The notes: a model not told the origin generated them from the letters alone. Positions 1 to 9,289 are shown, counted from the first letter of the stretch. The stretch: DNA of 64,000 bases from Luteibacter rhizovicinus (GCF_004342265.1 NZ_SMCS01000008.1:62001-126000), one strand, 5' to 3'. Made by a program: numbers and translations.

Positions 1-253
1 TGCGAATACGGCCGTTGCAGATGCTTGGCGAGGATCGGGAGGACATGGACGTAGTTGTTGGGCCGGTTCATCAAGTCCTGAACCAACTCCACGACGACCC
101 CTTCCTGGGCGAGTTCGCGAATCAGATCCGCTTGTTCCACTTTCCACTTCGCGATCCGCTCCCGGACGACGTCTTCGTACGCACGCATCCGAGCCGCACG
201 TTCTTCCGGCGTCATTTCGTGGCTTTCCGGGGGTGTCTTGGTGCTTTAGCCAT
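1..253 (-). pseudogene. Frameshifted, edge-cut copy 1 of the Rhs immunity-like array
   Basis: This is the most distal copy of the 675-bp tandem unit, cut by the left window edge, so only about 80 codons are visible. It aligns base for base with the copies at 329-928 and 1004-1603. Compared with them, one C is missing near position 242, just after the start ATG (251-253), so the frame beginning MAKA runs into a stop after 13 residues. The downstream frame is otherwise intact from an internal ATG at 213-215 (MTPEERAA), so a shortened product cannot be excluded. I infer decay of a redundant copy furthest from the toxin gene. A sequencing error in this one base would restore the gene. Confidence 0.7.
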
Positions 254-328
254 GGTCATCCGAATCGAACCGGCATCGCTCCCGATGGCCAGATGAATCG
301 CGTTGCCCATTGAGCCGAGGTGCGCACG

Positions 329-928
329 TCAACGTTTCTTTCGGCGTCGCCAGGTTGCAATTTCCTTGCTTAAGCCCGGATCATCCCTCAAGCGTTCGAT
401 CGCTTCGGCAGCACGAGGATCTCGACTCCGTCGCAACGCCTGGATCAGCAGAACCCGCGACGGCCCGAAATGCGGATCGGATACGAGGTCGATCATTTCC
501 AGCAGCTTCTCTTTGGGCATGCTGGAAGATAACGCGGCGGCAAGACCATCTTCTGGATGACCTCGCTCAGCTGGGTTGATCGGTGGAAGTTCTCGGTACA
601 GGCGCGCGAACAAGTCCCAGTACGCGTGGGCTTCCCGCATGGCCATGGTTCGACTGATTGCTTCCCGTGTCAGCTGCGAATACGGCCGCTGCAGATGCTT
701 GGCGAGGATCGGCAGAACGTGGACGTAGTTATTCGGTCGGTTCATCAAGTCCTGAACCAACTCCACGTCGACCCCCTCCTGGGCGAGTTCGCGAATCAGA
801 TCCGCTTGTTCCACTTTGGCCTTGGCGATCCGCTCCCGGACGACGTCTTCGTACGCACGCATCCGAGCCGCACGTTCTTCCGGCGTCATTTCGTGGCTTT
901 CCGGGGGTGTCTTGGTCGCTTTAGCCAT
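329..928 (-). CDS. Putative Rhs-toxin immunity protein, copy 2
   Basis: A 199-residue, charged, apparently all-helical cytoplasmic protein without a signal peptide. It has the segment LVQDLMNRPNNYVHVLPILA in its first half and a C-terminal repeat-like stretch (SRVLLIQALRRSRDP) that resembles a HEAT-type helical pair, ending in the basic tail RRRKKR. I chose the ATG at 928 because copy 4 can only start there and a GGAT ribosome-binding motif precedes it in all copies; an in-frame ATG at 985 would add 19 residues but has no ribosome-binding site. I do not recognise the family. Position directly downstream of a Rhs toxin gene on the same strand and tandem amplification are typical of immunity genes, so that role is inference. 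Confidence 0.7.
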   Translation of the reverse strand: MAKATKTPPESHEMTPEERAARMRAYEDVVRERIAKAKVEQADLIRELAQEGVDVELVQDLMNRPNNYVHVLPILAKHLQRPYSQLTREAISRTMAMREAHAYWDLFARLYRELPPINPAERGHPEDGLAAALSSSMPKEKLLEMIDLVSDPHFGPSRVLLIQALRRSRDPRAAEAIERLRDDPGLSKEIATWRRRKKR

Positions 929-1003
929 GGTCATCCGAATCGAGCCGACATCGTTCCCGACGACCAGACGAACCGTATCGCCCATTGAACAGAGATACGC
1001 ACG

Positions 1004-1603
1004 TCACCGTTTCTTTCGGCGTCGCCAGGTTGCAATTTCCTTGCTTAAGCCCGGATCATCCCTCAAGCGTTCGATCGCTTCAGCAGCACGAGGATCTCGA
1101 CTCCGTCGCAACGCCTGGATCAGCAGAACCCGCGACGGCCCGAAATGCGGATCGGATACGAGGTCGATCATTTCCAGCAGCTTCTCTTTGGGCATGCTGA
1201 ATGACAAAGCGACGGCAAGGCCGTCCTCTGGCTGGCCCTGCTCGGCGGGATTTGTGGGAGGAAGCGCCCTGTACAGGCGAGCAAACAAGTCCCAGTACGG
1301 ATGGGCTTCCCGCATCGCCATGCTTCGGCTGATCGCCTCCTGTGTGAGTTGTGAATATGACCGCTGCAGATGTTTGGCGAGAATCGGGAGAACATGGACG
1401 TAGTTGTTGGGCCGGTTCATCAAGTCCTGAACCAACTCCACGTCGACCCCTTCTTGGGCGAGTTCGCGAATCAAATCCGCTTGTTCCACTTTCCACTTTG
1501 CGATCCGCTCCCGGACGACGTCTTCGTACGCACGTAACCTCGCCGCACGTTCTTCCGGCGTCATTTCGCGACTTTCCGGGGGTGTCTTGGTCGCTTTAGC
1601 CAT
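1004..1603 (-). CDS. Putative Rhs-toxin immunity protein, copy 3
   Basis: A 199-residue protein nearly identical to the copy at 329-928; differences include KWKVEQ for KAKVEQ, LQRSYSQL for LQRPYSQL and FSMPKEK for SSMPKEK. The reading frame is intact and an upstream in-frame ATG at 1660 is again possible. It sits between copies 2 and 4 and should be transcribed from the upstream toxin locus, since no separate promoter is evident in the short spacers. The near identity with copy 2 suggests a recent duplication or gene conversion. Immunity function is inferred from position only. Confidence 0.7.
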   Translation of the reverse strand: MAKATKTPPESREMTPEERAARLRAYEDVVRERIAKWKVEQADLIRELAQEGVDVELVQDLMNRPNNYVHVLPILAKHLQRSYSQLTQEAISRSMAMREAHPYWDLFARLYRALPPTNPAEQGQPEDGLAVALSFSMPKEKLLEMIDLVSDPHFGPSRVLLIQALRRSRDPRAAEAIERLRDDPGLSKEIATWRRRKKR

Positions 1604-1678
1604 GGTCATCCGAATCGAGCTGGCATCGTTCCCGACGACCAGACGAACCGTATCGCCCATTGAACAGAGATACGCACC

Positions 1679-2278
1679 TCAAGGTTTCTTCCGGCGTCGC
1701 CAAGAATGAATTTCCTTGGTCAGGGCGGGATCATCCTTCAAACGATCGATCGCCTCTTTGGCAAGCGGCTCTCGACTACGTCTCAACGCGCGCAGCAGCA
1801 AGACCCGCGAATCGCCGAGACCCTGATCCGACAAGAGATCGATCATCTCCAGCAACTTCGTTTTGGGCATGCTGGATGATAGCGCTACGGCGAGACCGTC
1901 GTCCGGCCGACCTCGCTCAGCCGAGTTGGTCGGTGGAAGTTCTTTGTACAAGCGCGCAAACAGGTCCCAGTACGGATGGGCTTCACGCATGGCCATGGTT
2001 CGGCTGATTGCTTCACGTGTCAGCTGCGAGTACGGCAGTTGCAGATGCTTGGCGAGGATCGGCAGAACGTGGACGTAGTTATTCGGTCGGTTCATCAAGT
2101 CCTGAACCAACTCCACGTCGACCCCTTCTTGGGCGAGTTCGCGAATCAGATCCGCTTGTTCCACTTTGGCCTTGGCAATCCGCTCCCTGACAACATCCTC
2201 GTAAGCCCGCATTTGCGCCGCACGCTCCTCGGGCGTCATCGCGCGGTCTTCGGTGGGCGTCTTGGTCATCTTAGCCAT
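1679..2278 (-). CDS. Putative cognate immunity protein next to the toxin, copy 4
   Basis: A 199-residue helical protein beginning MAKMTKTPTEDR. Its ATG lies two bases after the stop codon of the Rhs-core toxin (2281), an arrangement expected for translational coupling and for a cognate toxin-immunity pair. It is the most diverged copy: the middle holds SMPKTKLLEMIDLLSD and the end LTKEIHSWRRRKKP. If the array records past toxins, this copy should be the one that neutralises the present toxin, and the other three may be orphan immunities to variants. No known immunity family was recognised. Confidence 0.75.
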   Translation of the reverse strand: MAKMTKTPTEDRAMTPEERAAQMRAYEDVVRERIAKAKVEQADLIRELAQEGVDVELVQDLMNRPNNYVHVLPILAKHLQLPYSQLTREAISRTMAMREAHPYWDLFARLYKELPPTNSAERGRPDDGLAVALSSSMPKTKLLEMIDLLSDQGLGDSRVLLLRALRRSREPLAKEAIDRLKDDPALTKEIHSWRRRKKP

Positions 2279-2280
2279 GG

Positions 2281-3276
2281 TTATCCAAACGGTATGACAA
2301 CATGATTGATATCGCCGTTCTTGATTGCCTCAAGCAAGGGCTTCGTCATGGTCGTTCCCGGCGGCGTGTAGAGATTGAACTTGATACCACTTCCCTTGGC
2401 GAATTGGGTGTAGTCACGTAGCTGCTTGGTATAGCTCAATTTGGAAACGTTCTTCACTTCGCTGATAGAGACATCGAAAATAAAACCGTCCGGGACCCGG
2501 TCCGCCCCATTCATCCGAAGCGCTGTCTTGTCACCAATAGTAATTGTATCTCGGACGAGATTCTCGAACTTCTTGCCTCGTGAGGCATTTTCAAATAGCT
2601 GCGAGAACGCGCGCTTCCCAAGCGTGAGGCCCTTGGCGGCCGTCCCTTCTCCGGGGATGACCGTGGTGATGGCCGCCGACGCCCACCCACCGCCACTGCA
2701 CCCGTTGGCCACGCAGATCCCAACGCTGACCACGGGAATCATCGAGCCCAGCTCCGGCATGACGACGGCTGCCCCGCGTTGCATCTGCGGGTCGTCCCAG
2801 TCTATGTGCGTGGGCTGCCCGAACATCTGCCGACCATCGGGGTCGATGTTCACCACCGGGTTGTTGCCGGCGTACGTATAGCGGGCCAGGGCGAACAGAT
2901 CACCGGCCTGGTCGCTGACCGGATCCACGCTCAGGAATCGGCCGATCGCCGGATCGTAGTAGCGCGCCTGCATGTAAACGAGCCCGGAATCGGGGTCGTT
3001 GACGTGGCCTGTGTACCCGGGCCCTGCCGCTGCCACACCGGATACCTGGGATCCGTAAGGTCGGTATTCGGATGCGGACGTGATATTCCCCGCGCTATCG
3101 GTGGTGGCGAGCGGCGTCCCTTGCGGATTGGTGTAGTAGTACGTCACCGTTTCGGCCGCGGCAGCGACCTGTACGGTGGCGAATGCCGTCAGCGCGGCGA
3201 TCCAGATCAGCAACCGTCGATGGAACAGGTTTGCGCCGATGTTCGATGCACGCCGTAACAAACTCGAGTAATCCAT
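2281..3276 (-). CDS. Exported Rhs-core toxin with Tox-REase-7-like nuclease end
   Basis: A 331-residue protein. Residues 18-41 form a hydrophobic export signal (LLIWIAALTAFATVQVAAAA). Residues 45-150 are one Rhs-associated core with the motifs GLVYMQARYYDPAIGRFLS and NIDPDG, the usual junction before a variable toxin tip. Residues about 235-331 carry RVPDGF, D268, SEVKN (E273, K275) and KQLRDYT, which matches the acid-E-x-K pattern of restriction-endonuclease-fold toxins, most like Tox-REase-7. I infer a DNase. Full-length Rhs toxins carry this end on a protein of over 1000 residues; here it is a separate chain, 27 bases behind the scaffold gene and two bases before its putative immunity gene. 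Confidence 0.8.
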   Translation of the reverse strand: MDYSSLLRRASNIGANLFHRRLLIWIAALTAFATVQVAAAAETVTYYYTNPQGTPLATTDSAGNITSASEYRPYGSQVSGVAAAGPGYTGHVNDPDSGLVYMQARYYDPAIGRFLSVDPVSDQAGDLFALARYTYAGNNPVVNIDPDGRQMFGQPTHIDWDDPQMQRGAAVVMPELGSMIPVVSVGICVANGCSGGGWASAAITTVIPGEGTAAKGLTLGKRAFSQLFENASRGKKFENLVRDTITIGDKTALRMNGADRVPDGFIFDVSISEVKNVSKLSYTKQLRDYTQFAKGSGIKFNLYTPPGTTMTKPLLEAIKNGDINHVVIPFG

Positions 3277-3303
3277 AGGATGTATCTCCAGCCGATAGCG
3301 TTG

Positions 3304-6300
3304 TTAGAAACCAGAGTCCGCAAGGGCCCATGCCGAACACCCCACCGCATTGCAAGCGCGGACCTCATAGCCCATAAGCGGAATTTCACCCGTGGGACCC
3401 CTTTCGACCAGTTGCGAGGTGGTGGTCGTATTCCACAGCTGTCCATTGGTGTAGCAGTGGACCTCGTACCGCGTGGCACCCGGCGAAGCAGTCCATGTCA
3501 CGGTTAGGGTCTCGGTCTTCGGGTTTGGGAATGCGTCTATCGCGAAGACGTTCGTCGGTGGGGGCGGAATCAGCGACACCGTGACGGTGGCCGAAGTGCT
3601 GCCAGGACCGCAGCCACCCGCATTGCAAGCCTGGGCGTAGTACGAGTAGGTGCCATTCCCTTTGCCGCTGGTTGACCAGGACGTTGCACCAGTTTGCTGC
3701 ACGAGCGTCCAGCCACCACCGTTGATACTTTCGTAAAGGGGATAGTTCGTCGCGCCTGACACACCCGTCCAGGAAACCGCGTAGCTTCCGCTAGTGTTGG
3801 TGGACGGCGCGCTCACTACCGGCGCACCGCTTGGAGCCAGGGTGACGACCGTGGTCGTACTGGTGACGTAGGCACCACAGCCATTCGAGTTACAACCGTG
3901 GGCGCGGAACACATAGTTACCGGAACTCGCCGCAGTCAACGTTGCCGACGTTCCACCGCCCGCATAGACCGTGGTCCAGGCGCCACCATTGATGCTCTGC
4001 TCCAGGCCATAACTGGAAGCATAGGCAGTTGCTCCCCATGAGACGGCGATCGGACCATTGCTGGTTGCCGGCACGGTTATCGATGTCGGCGCGGGCGGCA
4101 GATGGGACACCATGACGGCGCTGGACTGTGTCCAGGTGCTGCAAAAGGCGCTGTTGCACGCACGCGAATGGTAAACATAGCTCCCGTCGGCGGGGTTTGC
4201 GATCGTCGTCGTCAGCGCGGTACCGCTATAGACAGTGCTCCATGCGCCCCCATTGAACTGCTGCTCGACTTCGTACCGCGTCGTGTTCGCTGACGCCGTC
4301 CACGACACACCAATGGACCCAAGGTCCGACGAGACGGTGGCCGTGACGCTCGCCGGGGCGGAAGGTGCGGCTGCCGGCGGAGGGACGACATAGACCCCCG
4401 AGTCCTGAAGCACAACGCTGTCACCACCGAGAGACGACAAGCCTTCCACGTAAATGGTCTTGCCCACATGCGTGGTTCGTACCGCGTCGGTGAGGTCGAT
4501 GGCATAGCGGTATGCGGTCCCCGCCGCGTGGCATTCCAGCCCAATAGACGCTTCACTTGCGGTGTTAGCCAGATAGGTGCCGAGAGTCGCTCCCGTGCCA
4601 GGACCGCCACCCACGTAGACGCGCACCGAAATCGAGGCGGTACTTCCATCGGAGCACGCCCAGCCATTGAGCGTCGCGTTGGTGCCCGCCATCGCAACGC
4701 CGTCGACGCGACCGCGTATCGTATCGATGACATTCTGCGTTGAGGCGAGCAGTTTCTTGCCGAGATAAATGTAGTCGGTACCTTTTTTTGTCGCCGGGTC
4801 GAATTCCCACATCAACTGACCCGCGCCGTTGTACGCCGAATAGGTCGACGCGGATGCGCCCGTGCGGGTCTGTCGCACGCGCCTGCCGGCGGTGTCGTAA
4901 AGGTAACTGGCCACACCATCCACCGAGGTAAGACGTTCGCCAAGGTCATACTGCAGCGTCGAGGTGCCGCGTCCGGTCGTATTGCCGCGGTCGTCGTAGG
5001 TAAAAGGCGTACTTACCCGGTCGCGCAGGACCGATGAGAGGCGGCTCGTGACTGTGTCGTAGTAGTAGATCGCCCTGGAGACGTCCGCTCCGGGCTTCGT
5101 CGTCAGGACCATGACAATATTGTTGATCGAGTCGTAGCCATACGTGTCGGTTCCCCAGAGGTTCGGCGACGTTGACCCAGCAAGGCGGTTCGCATCGTCG
5201 TACGTCATCGTGCGGCTGCGTTGGCCTCCGACGGTAAGATCGGCGATGGCCGTAATGTTTGCGGCCGGGTCGTAGGTCAGGTCCTCGCTGATGGCCAGCG
5301 CGGCCCCTTTGCCGTAGGTGAAATTCGAAAGTGAGGTTCGTAGATTTTGCTGCGCAACATAGGTCGCCCCGCTACCCAACGTGAATGACTGCACCGCGCC
5401 GTTGGGGAAATACGTCACGCCGGCCGCGTAGGCACCGACTTGACTCGGCCGTCCCAGCGCATCGGGTGCGTATGCGACGACTTTTCCGTCGGGATAAGTA
5501 ACGCTGTTCATTGACGCCGCTGCGTCATAGCCATAGCTCAGAGGCCAGTTGTAGCCGTCGATGGAGAGATTCTCCGTCGTAAGCAGTCCGAGTTTATTGC
5601 GCCCGAATGTCCATGAGACCAGGCCGGACGTAGCAGTCGCTGGATTGCCTGCGGCATCGTAGGTAAACGACCGCGCCGGCGAGCCATCCGGGTAGGAGAC
5701 CGAGGTGAGCCTGTTCATGGCATCGAAGCCTCGCGTTATTTTTACCCCTGGCGTAGCGACCTGATCCTGGCCGCAATCGGTGCCAGAAATGGCTACACCC
5801 TTGGCCGTCCATGTCACGTTGTCGGCCGGATCGTAATTGAGAACCGTGCTCGCTGTTTCCGGCTCCACCATGCGGCACAGCCGGTGCGCGCTGTCATAGA
5901 CGAAGGACTTCGTGGCGCTTTGGCCACCGCCGAGCTGCGTCACGCTGGTGGGGTCGCCGTAGATATTACGAACGATCCGCTGCTCGATGCCTTCGGGCGC
6001 CAACACATTCGTGGGCGTCTCATAGGAGGGTTGATCGAACACCTGGAAGGTCGAGACGGTGACCTTGCCGCGTGAATCGGTGATCTGTTTGCGCGCGCCG
6101 GAAAGATAAGCGGTCGCCGTCGTCAAATCGCCAAGCTCGGATGATTGCCGGGTTTGCGTTTCACGGCCAACGACGTCGAACGTATGCGCGACGCCCATCC
6201 CGATCGCCGCGAGGTCCACTGCCCCGTTGACCGGGTAGGACTCGAACGTCGTGTTGCCGCGCCAGTCATAGGCCGTCCGCGTGGCGATATGAAGCGCCCC

Positions 6301-8712
6301 ATCGCTCGCGCGATAGCGCCCCGAAAGCACGGGCCGCAGCATGGCATCCATGATAGATACGTCGGCGCGCTCGCCCTGCGTGCTTGTCCGGCGCCAATGC
6401 GCCCCTGCAACACCGCGCTCGGTACCGACAAACTCGTAGGTAATGATCTTCGGTGCCCAGGCGACCGCGTCACCGGCCGGATAGGTGATTTGCGTCAGTC
6501 GGCCAATACCGTCGTAGGCATAACTGATCGTGTTGCCCAGTTGGTCGGTCAACGAGGTGACTTGTCCCAGGTCGTCGACGATCGCGCTCTGCGTGGTGCT
6601 GTCTGGATGCGTCACGCTCTGCGGAATGCCGCGCTTGTAGTTGCCCAAGCTGGTAGACCGGTTGTTGGCGTCCGTAAAACCGGCAAGATTCCCCAGTGCA
6701 TCGAAGGCATAGGTCATCACCTTTCGGCCGAACGTATAGCGCTCCAATGGCGTCACTCGCGCCAGATCGTAAACCGTTCTCGAGATTGTCTCGCTCGCAG
6801 TCGCAGTCAGGTTGTCCTTCTGTGCTTCCAGCCCCAGTACCCAGTGAGGGGCGTCGTCCAGATACGTTGTCTGCTCGGTCATCGCGATCTGCCCCGCCAT
6901 GCCTCCTCCGCGAATGACCCGGACAGGGCGCGCAAACACATCGAACATCCCCGGAGGAACCTCCCAGATGTAGCTGTCGCCATCCTGCTGGATCGTGCGC
7001 TTCTTGACGGGTGAGATGGTTTCCGCCTGATCCTTGTTCGCGCCGGCTTGAAGGTTGTCACCCAACCGTGTTGGCCATGGACCGGCGGTGGCACTTTCGT
7101 ACTCGGTTATTTCCGCACGAACGAGTGTTGAGCCTATGCCTTGTGCGTAGGTGTCTTCTTGCTTCAATTGCGTTTCAGTCGCGCCAAACTGGTTGCTGAA
7201 GGTATGGCGGATGGCGCTGCCGTCCGGATCGGTCTCATCGGTCCATACCGTGGTTGCGCAGCCGCTCGCGACGCAGTCGTCATGCCAGCTCTGGTTTGGC
7301 GGCGAATAGGCAAACGACCAGCTCTGCGTTCCAATGCCCGCACCGGTGTATTGCTTCTGGATGAGCGCTTGTGACGAGTAGGCATGTGGTGTGCGAATGA
7401 ACTGCGCACCGCGCTCGAATATGCATATCTTCGGCACGTCCGAACGCCCGCGAAGGGTGGCGCCAAGAGTGAATGTTCCGGAAAGCCCGGAAGGGTGCGT
7501 TAGCGTCGCCGTGCTCTGCGGTGAGGCACCCTGGACGGAATACAGGCATCCGTCGTAGTTGGGTCGAAGATCGCCTGACGATAGCGACAGGGCGATCATG
7601 TTGGCGAACGTCCACTTGGACCCATTCGGGAGGGTCACATCCGATAGGACCGGCTCATCGACTGTGCCACCGTACGTGTAGTGCCAAGTGCGTGAGCCGG
7701 TCGCACCGTTCTGGGTAATGTCCGTGATGCGCTCACCGAGCGGATAAATACCGGCCGAATGCTGCCACTGCGCATACGTGAACGTCATACTCCGCCCATC
7801 GCTCGCTGTAACGGACGTCAGGCGATTGTTCGCGTCGTAGCTATAGATCAGTGCATTCCCGAAGCGGTCTTCCGCGCGGGTGACTAGCAGGGAAACCATG
7901 CGACGTTTAAGTGCGCCGCCGCCCGGGTGAGCAATGCCCGCCGCGTTGCGGTACACGAGGCGATCAAGCCAATACTTCGTGCCATCGGGTGCGACCGCAA
8001 GGAATCCTTCGCCTGGCTGCCCATTCGACGTGGCCGGCAGGCATCCCAGCACCCAATTCTGTTTCGTCACACCCGAAAACGTCATGGCACTGCCGTTCGG
8101 CAGTGTCATCTGAGGGATTCTGTTGTTGCCTGCATCACGCTTGAGAACGTCTTGCGTCCCCGCGCCGGGAATCTTGAGTTGGATGCCATGCCACCAGACA
8201 TCCGCCTCCCAGGTCACGCCTTCTTCGCCGGGTTTGGTTGCCACATCGATGGGACCGGCCGCATCCAGAGCGCTGCACCGATTCGGCTCGTCCAGGAAGT
8301 ACCACACATCGAAGTTCTGCCCTGGGCCGAAACTGCCTTTGGCTTCCGCCGACAGCGTTTCGATCTGCGGCACGGACATGTCCCAGTCGCTGAAAGCGTT
8401 GTGGGCTAGCTCGAAGACATAGGCATTGGGACCACCTTCTGGCCGGCCGCGTATCGTGCGCTCGACGATGATGGGCAGCCCCGTACCCTTCGCCTCCACG
8501 TCGATCTGCGTGAAGGACACCGTCCCGTCATAGGTGCTGATGGACTCGCCGAAGGCGTTCGGCCCCAGGGGTTGGATGTCCTCGTTTACACGGAGGAGCT
8601 TCTTGTATTCCGACTCGATTGAGACGGTTTGCCCAAGGGTAACCGAGGCGCCAAGTACAAACACGACCACCAGCACGCTACGGGCAAGCCGCAGCACATC
8701 ACATCGGATCAT
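3304..8712 (-). CDS. Exported Rhs/YD-repeat scaffold protein with FnIII-like repeats
   Basis: A protein of 1802 residues. The start at 8712 (ATG ATC CGA) is preceded at six bases by AGGGGA; an ATG at 8718 would leave no spacing. A Sec signal peptide ends near LGASVTLGQ. Residues about 290-1290 hold many YD/Rhs repeats such as YSYDANNRLTSV and YAYDGIGRLTQITYP, which build the spiral beta shell of Rhs/Tc proteins. Residues about 1455-1802 are four repeats of about 88 residues with an SVSWTASxxTxYEVE-type pattern, read as fibronectin-III-like. It ends there without a toxin tip, which is instead encoded by the next gene. Probably surface-exposed; no T6SS or VgrG gene is nearby. Confidence 0.85.
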   Translation of the reverse strand: MIRCDVLRLARSVLVVVFVLGASVTLGQTVSIESEYKKLLRVNEDIQPLGPNAFGESISTYDGTVSFTQIDVEAKGTGLPIIVERTIRGRPEGGPNAYVFELAHNAFSDWDMSVPQIETLSAEAKGSFGPGQNFDVWYFLDEPNRCSALDAAGPIDVATKPGEEGVTWEADVWWHGIQLKIPGAGTQDVLKRDAGNNRIPQMTLPNGSAMTFSGVTKQNWVLGCLPATSNGQPGEGFLAVAPDGTKYWLDRLVYRNAAGIAHPGGGALKRRMVSLLVTRAEDRFGNALIYSYDANNRLTSVTASDGRSMTFTYAQWQHSAGIYPLGERITDITQNGATGSRTWHYTYGGTVDEPVLSDVTLPNGSKWTFANMIALSLSSGDLRPNYDGCLYSVQGASPQSTATLTHPSGLSGTFTLGATLRGRSDVPKICIFERGAQFIRTPHAYSSQALIQKQYTGAGIGTQSWSFAYSPPNQSWHDDCVASGCATTVWTDETDPDGSAIRHTFSNQFGATETQLKQEDTYAQGIGSTLVRAEITEYESATAGPWPTRLGDNLQAGANKDQAETISPVKKRTIQQDGDSYIWEVPPGMFDVFARPVRVIRGGGMAGQIAMTEQTTYLDDAPHWVLGLEAQKDNLTATASETISRTVYDLARVTPLERYTFGRKVMTYAFDALGNLAGFTDANNRSTSLGNYKRGIPQSVTHPDSTTQSAIVDDLGQVTSLTDQLGNTISYAYDGIGRLTQITYPAGDAVAWAPKIITYEFVGTERGVAGAHWRRTSTQGERADVSIMDAMLRPVLSGRYRASDGALHIATRTAYDWRGNTTFESYPVNGAVDLAAIGMGVAHTFDVVGRETQTRQSSELGDLTTATAYLSGARKQITDSRGKVTVSTFQVFDQPSYETPTNVLAPEGIEQRIVRNIYGDPTSVTQLGGGQSATKSFVYDSAHRLCRMVEPETASTVLNYDPADNVTWTAKGVAISGTDCGQDQVATPGVKITRGFDAMNRLTSVSYPDGSPARSFTYDAAGNPATATSGLVSWTFGRNKLGLLTTENLSIDGYNWPLSYGYDAAASMNSVTYPDGKVVAYAPDALGRPSQVGAYAAGVTYFPNGAVQSFTLGSGATYVAQQNLRTSLSNFTYGKGAALAISEDLTYDPAANITAIADLTVGGQRSRTMTYDDANRLAGSTSPNLWGTDTYGYDSINNIVMVLTTKPGADVSRAIYYYDTVTSRLSSVLRDRVSTPFTYDDRGNTTGRGTSTLQYDLGERLTSVDGVASYLYDTAGRRVRQTRTGASASTYSAYNGAGQLMWEFDPATKKGTDYIYLGKKLLASTQNVIDTIRGRVDGVAMAGTNATLNGWACSDGSTASISVRVYVGGGPGTGATLGTYLANTASEASIGLECHAAGTAYRYAIDLTDAVRTTHVGKTIYVEGLSSLGGDSVVLQDSGVYVVPPPAAAPSAPASVTATVSSDLGSIGVSWTASANTTRYEVEQQFNGGAWSTVYSGTALTTTIANPADGSYVYHSRACNSAFCSTWTQSSAVMVSHLPPAPTSITVPATSNGPIAVSWGATAYASSYGLEQSINGGAWTTVYAGGGTSATLTAASSGNYVFRAHGCNSNGCGAYVTSTTTVVTLAPSGAPVVSAPSTNTSGSYAVSWTGVSGATNYPLYESINGGGWTLVQQTGATSWSTSGKGNGTYSYYAQACNAGGCGPGSTSATVTVSLIPPPPTNVFAIDAFPNPKTETLTVTWTASPGATRYEVHCYTNGQLWNTTTTSQLVERGPTGEIPLMGYEVRACNAVGCSAWALADSGF

Positions 8713-9289
8713 CGACATTCCCCTGTTGCCTGCCGGACAGCGAGTCACGAAGCGCACGAATGATGGGTGGCAGGCCGCGGAGGAGTTGGCTTGGACGCCC
8801 GGATCGCAGCTTTATACGAATGGGACGCCCGTCACAATCACGAGCTAACAGTCAGATGGCGGCCTCAGTCGGAACGATGCGCAATATATCGCTACATTTC
8901 GTAACATATTGCGATACATTCGAGGCATAACATGCTGATCGTGTAGGTGTATGCCTACATGTAGAGAGGTGGTTCGCTCACACGCTGGTGCTGCCGGTCC
9001 CGATTTCAGGATGGGAAGGAAGCCCCCGGTACGGATCATCGGGCTCAAGATGGGGCGGACACCGGCAGTAATGAGCGGCCAAGCGAGTAAGCAGAGCATC
9101 TCGCCGGGTCCACTAACCAATCGTCCTACAACGGCCGTCCCAAATAGGCAGGCTCGGGCCGGAGGCGCGATAACGTGCGGCGTCCTGGTCAACTCATGAG
9201 GTCAATGCCTCCCGGGAGCTAATCGCCCCAGGTTTAGACATGGCGCGGATTGGCGGGGAGTCCGATTGAATCCTGGTCTCCCGGCCGAA
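8713..9289. other. Long intergenic region with decayed sequence
   Basis: About 570 bases between the Rhs scaffold gene and the terminator at 9290. It must contain the promoter of the minus-strand Rhs operon. A stretch around 8878-8940 is AT-rich compared with its surroundings and is the likeliest promoter zone, but I cannot fix -35 and -10 boxes. One protein remnant is annotated separately at 9014-9148. Open frames in both strands here lack codon character of this genome. Confidence 0.5.
9014..9148 (+). pseudogene. Remnant of a small IGLKLGRTPAAV-type protein
   Basis: The plus-strand frame reads PVRIIGLKMGRTPAVM and then ASKQSIS and LTNRP with apparent one-base shifts. From memory this resembles a small family of xanthomonad proteins with the pattern VIGLKLGRTPAAVxxKAS…GISLKPTNxSPY, thought to bind nucleic acid. 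There is no start codon with a ribosome-binding site and the end is out of frame, so I regard it as a decayed fragment. The family match is recalled, not searched. Confidence 0.35.

Larger units (their letters stand above)
1..2278 (-). repeat. Four tandem 675-bp gene-sized repeats
   Basis: The aligned start codons of the four copies lie at 253, 928, 1603 and 2278, exactly 675 bp apart. The three spacers between stop and next unit are identical in length. Copies 2 and 3 are nearly identical; copy 4, next to the toxin gene, is the most diverged, especially in its last 60 codons. Copy 1 continues beyond the window, so the array could be longer. The exact period points to unequal recombination rather than separate acquisitions. 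Confidence 0.9.

Noticed and set aside
3304-8712. Type VI secretion cluster around the Rhs genes
   Set aside because: No VgrG, PAAR, EagR or Tss gene is in the window, and the Rhs proteins have Sec-type signal peptides.
9212-9285. tRNA-like segment: CCGGGAG and CTCCCGG 74 bases apart with GATTGAATCC before the second
   Set aside because: The T-arm stem pairs at only about three of five positions, no D-arm or anticodon arm can be drawn, and CCA is absent.
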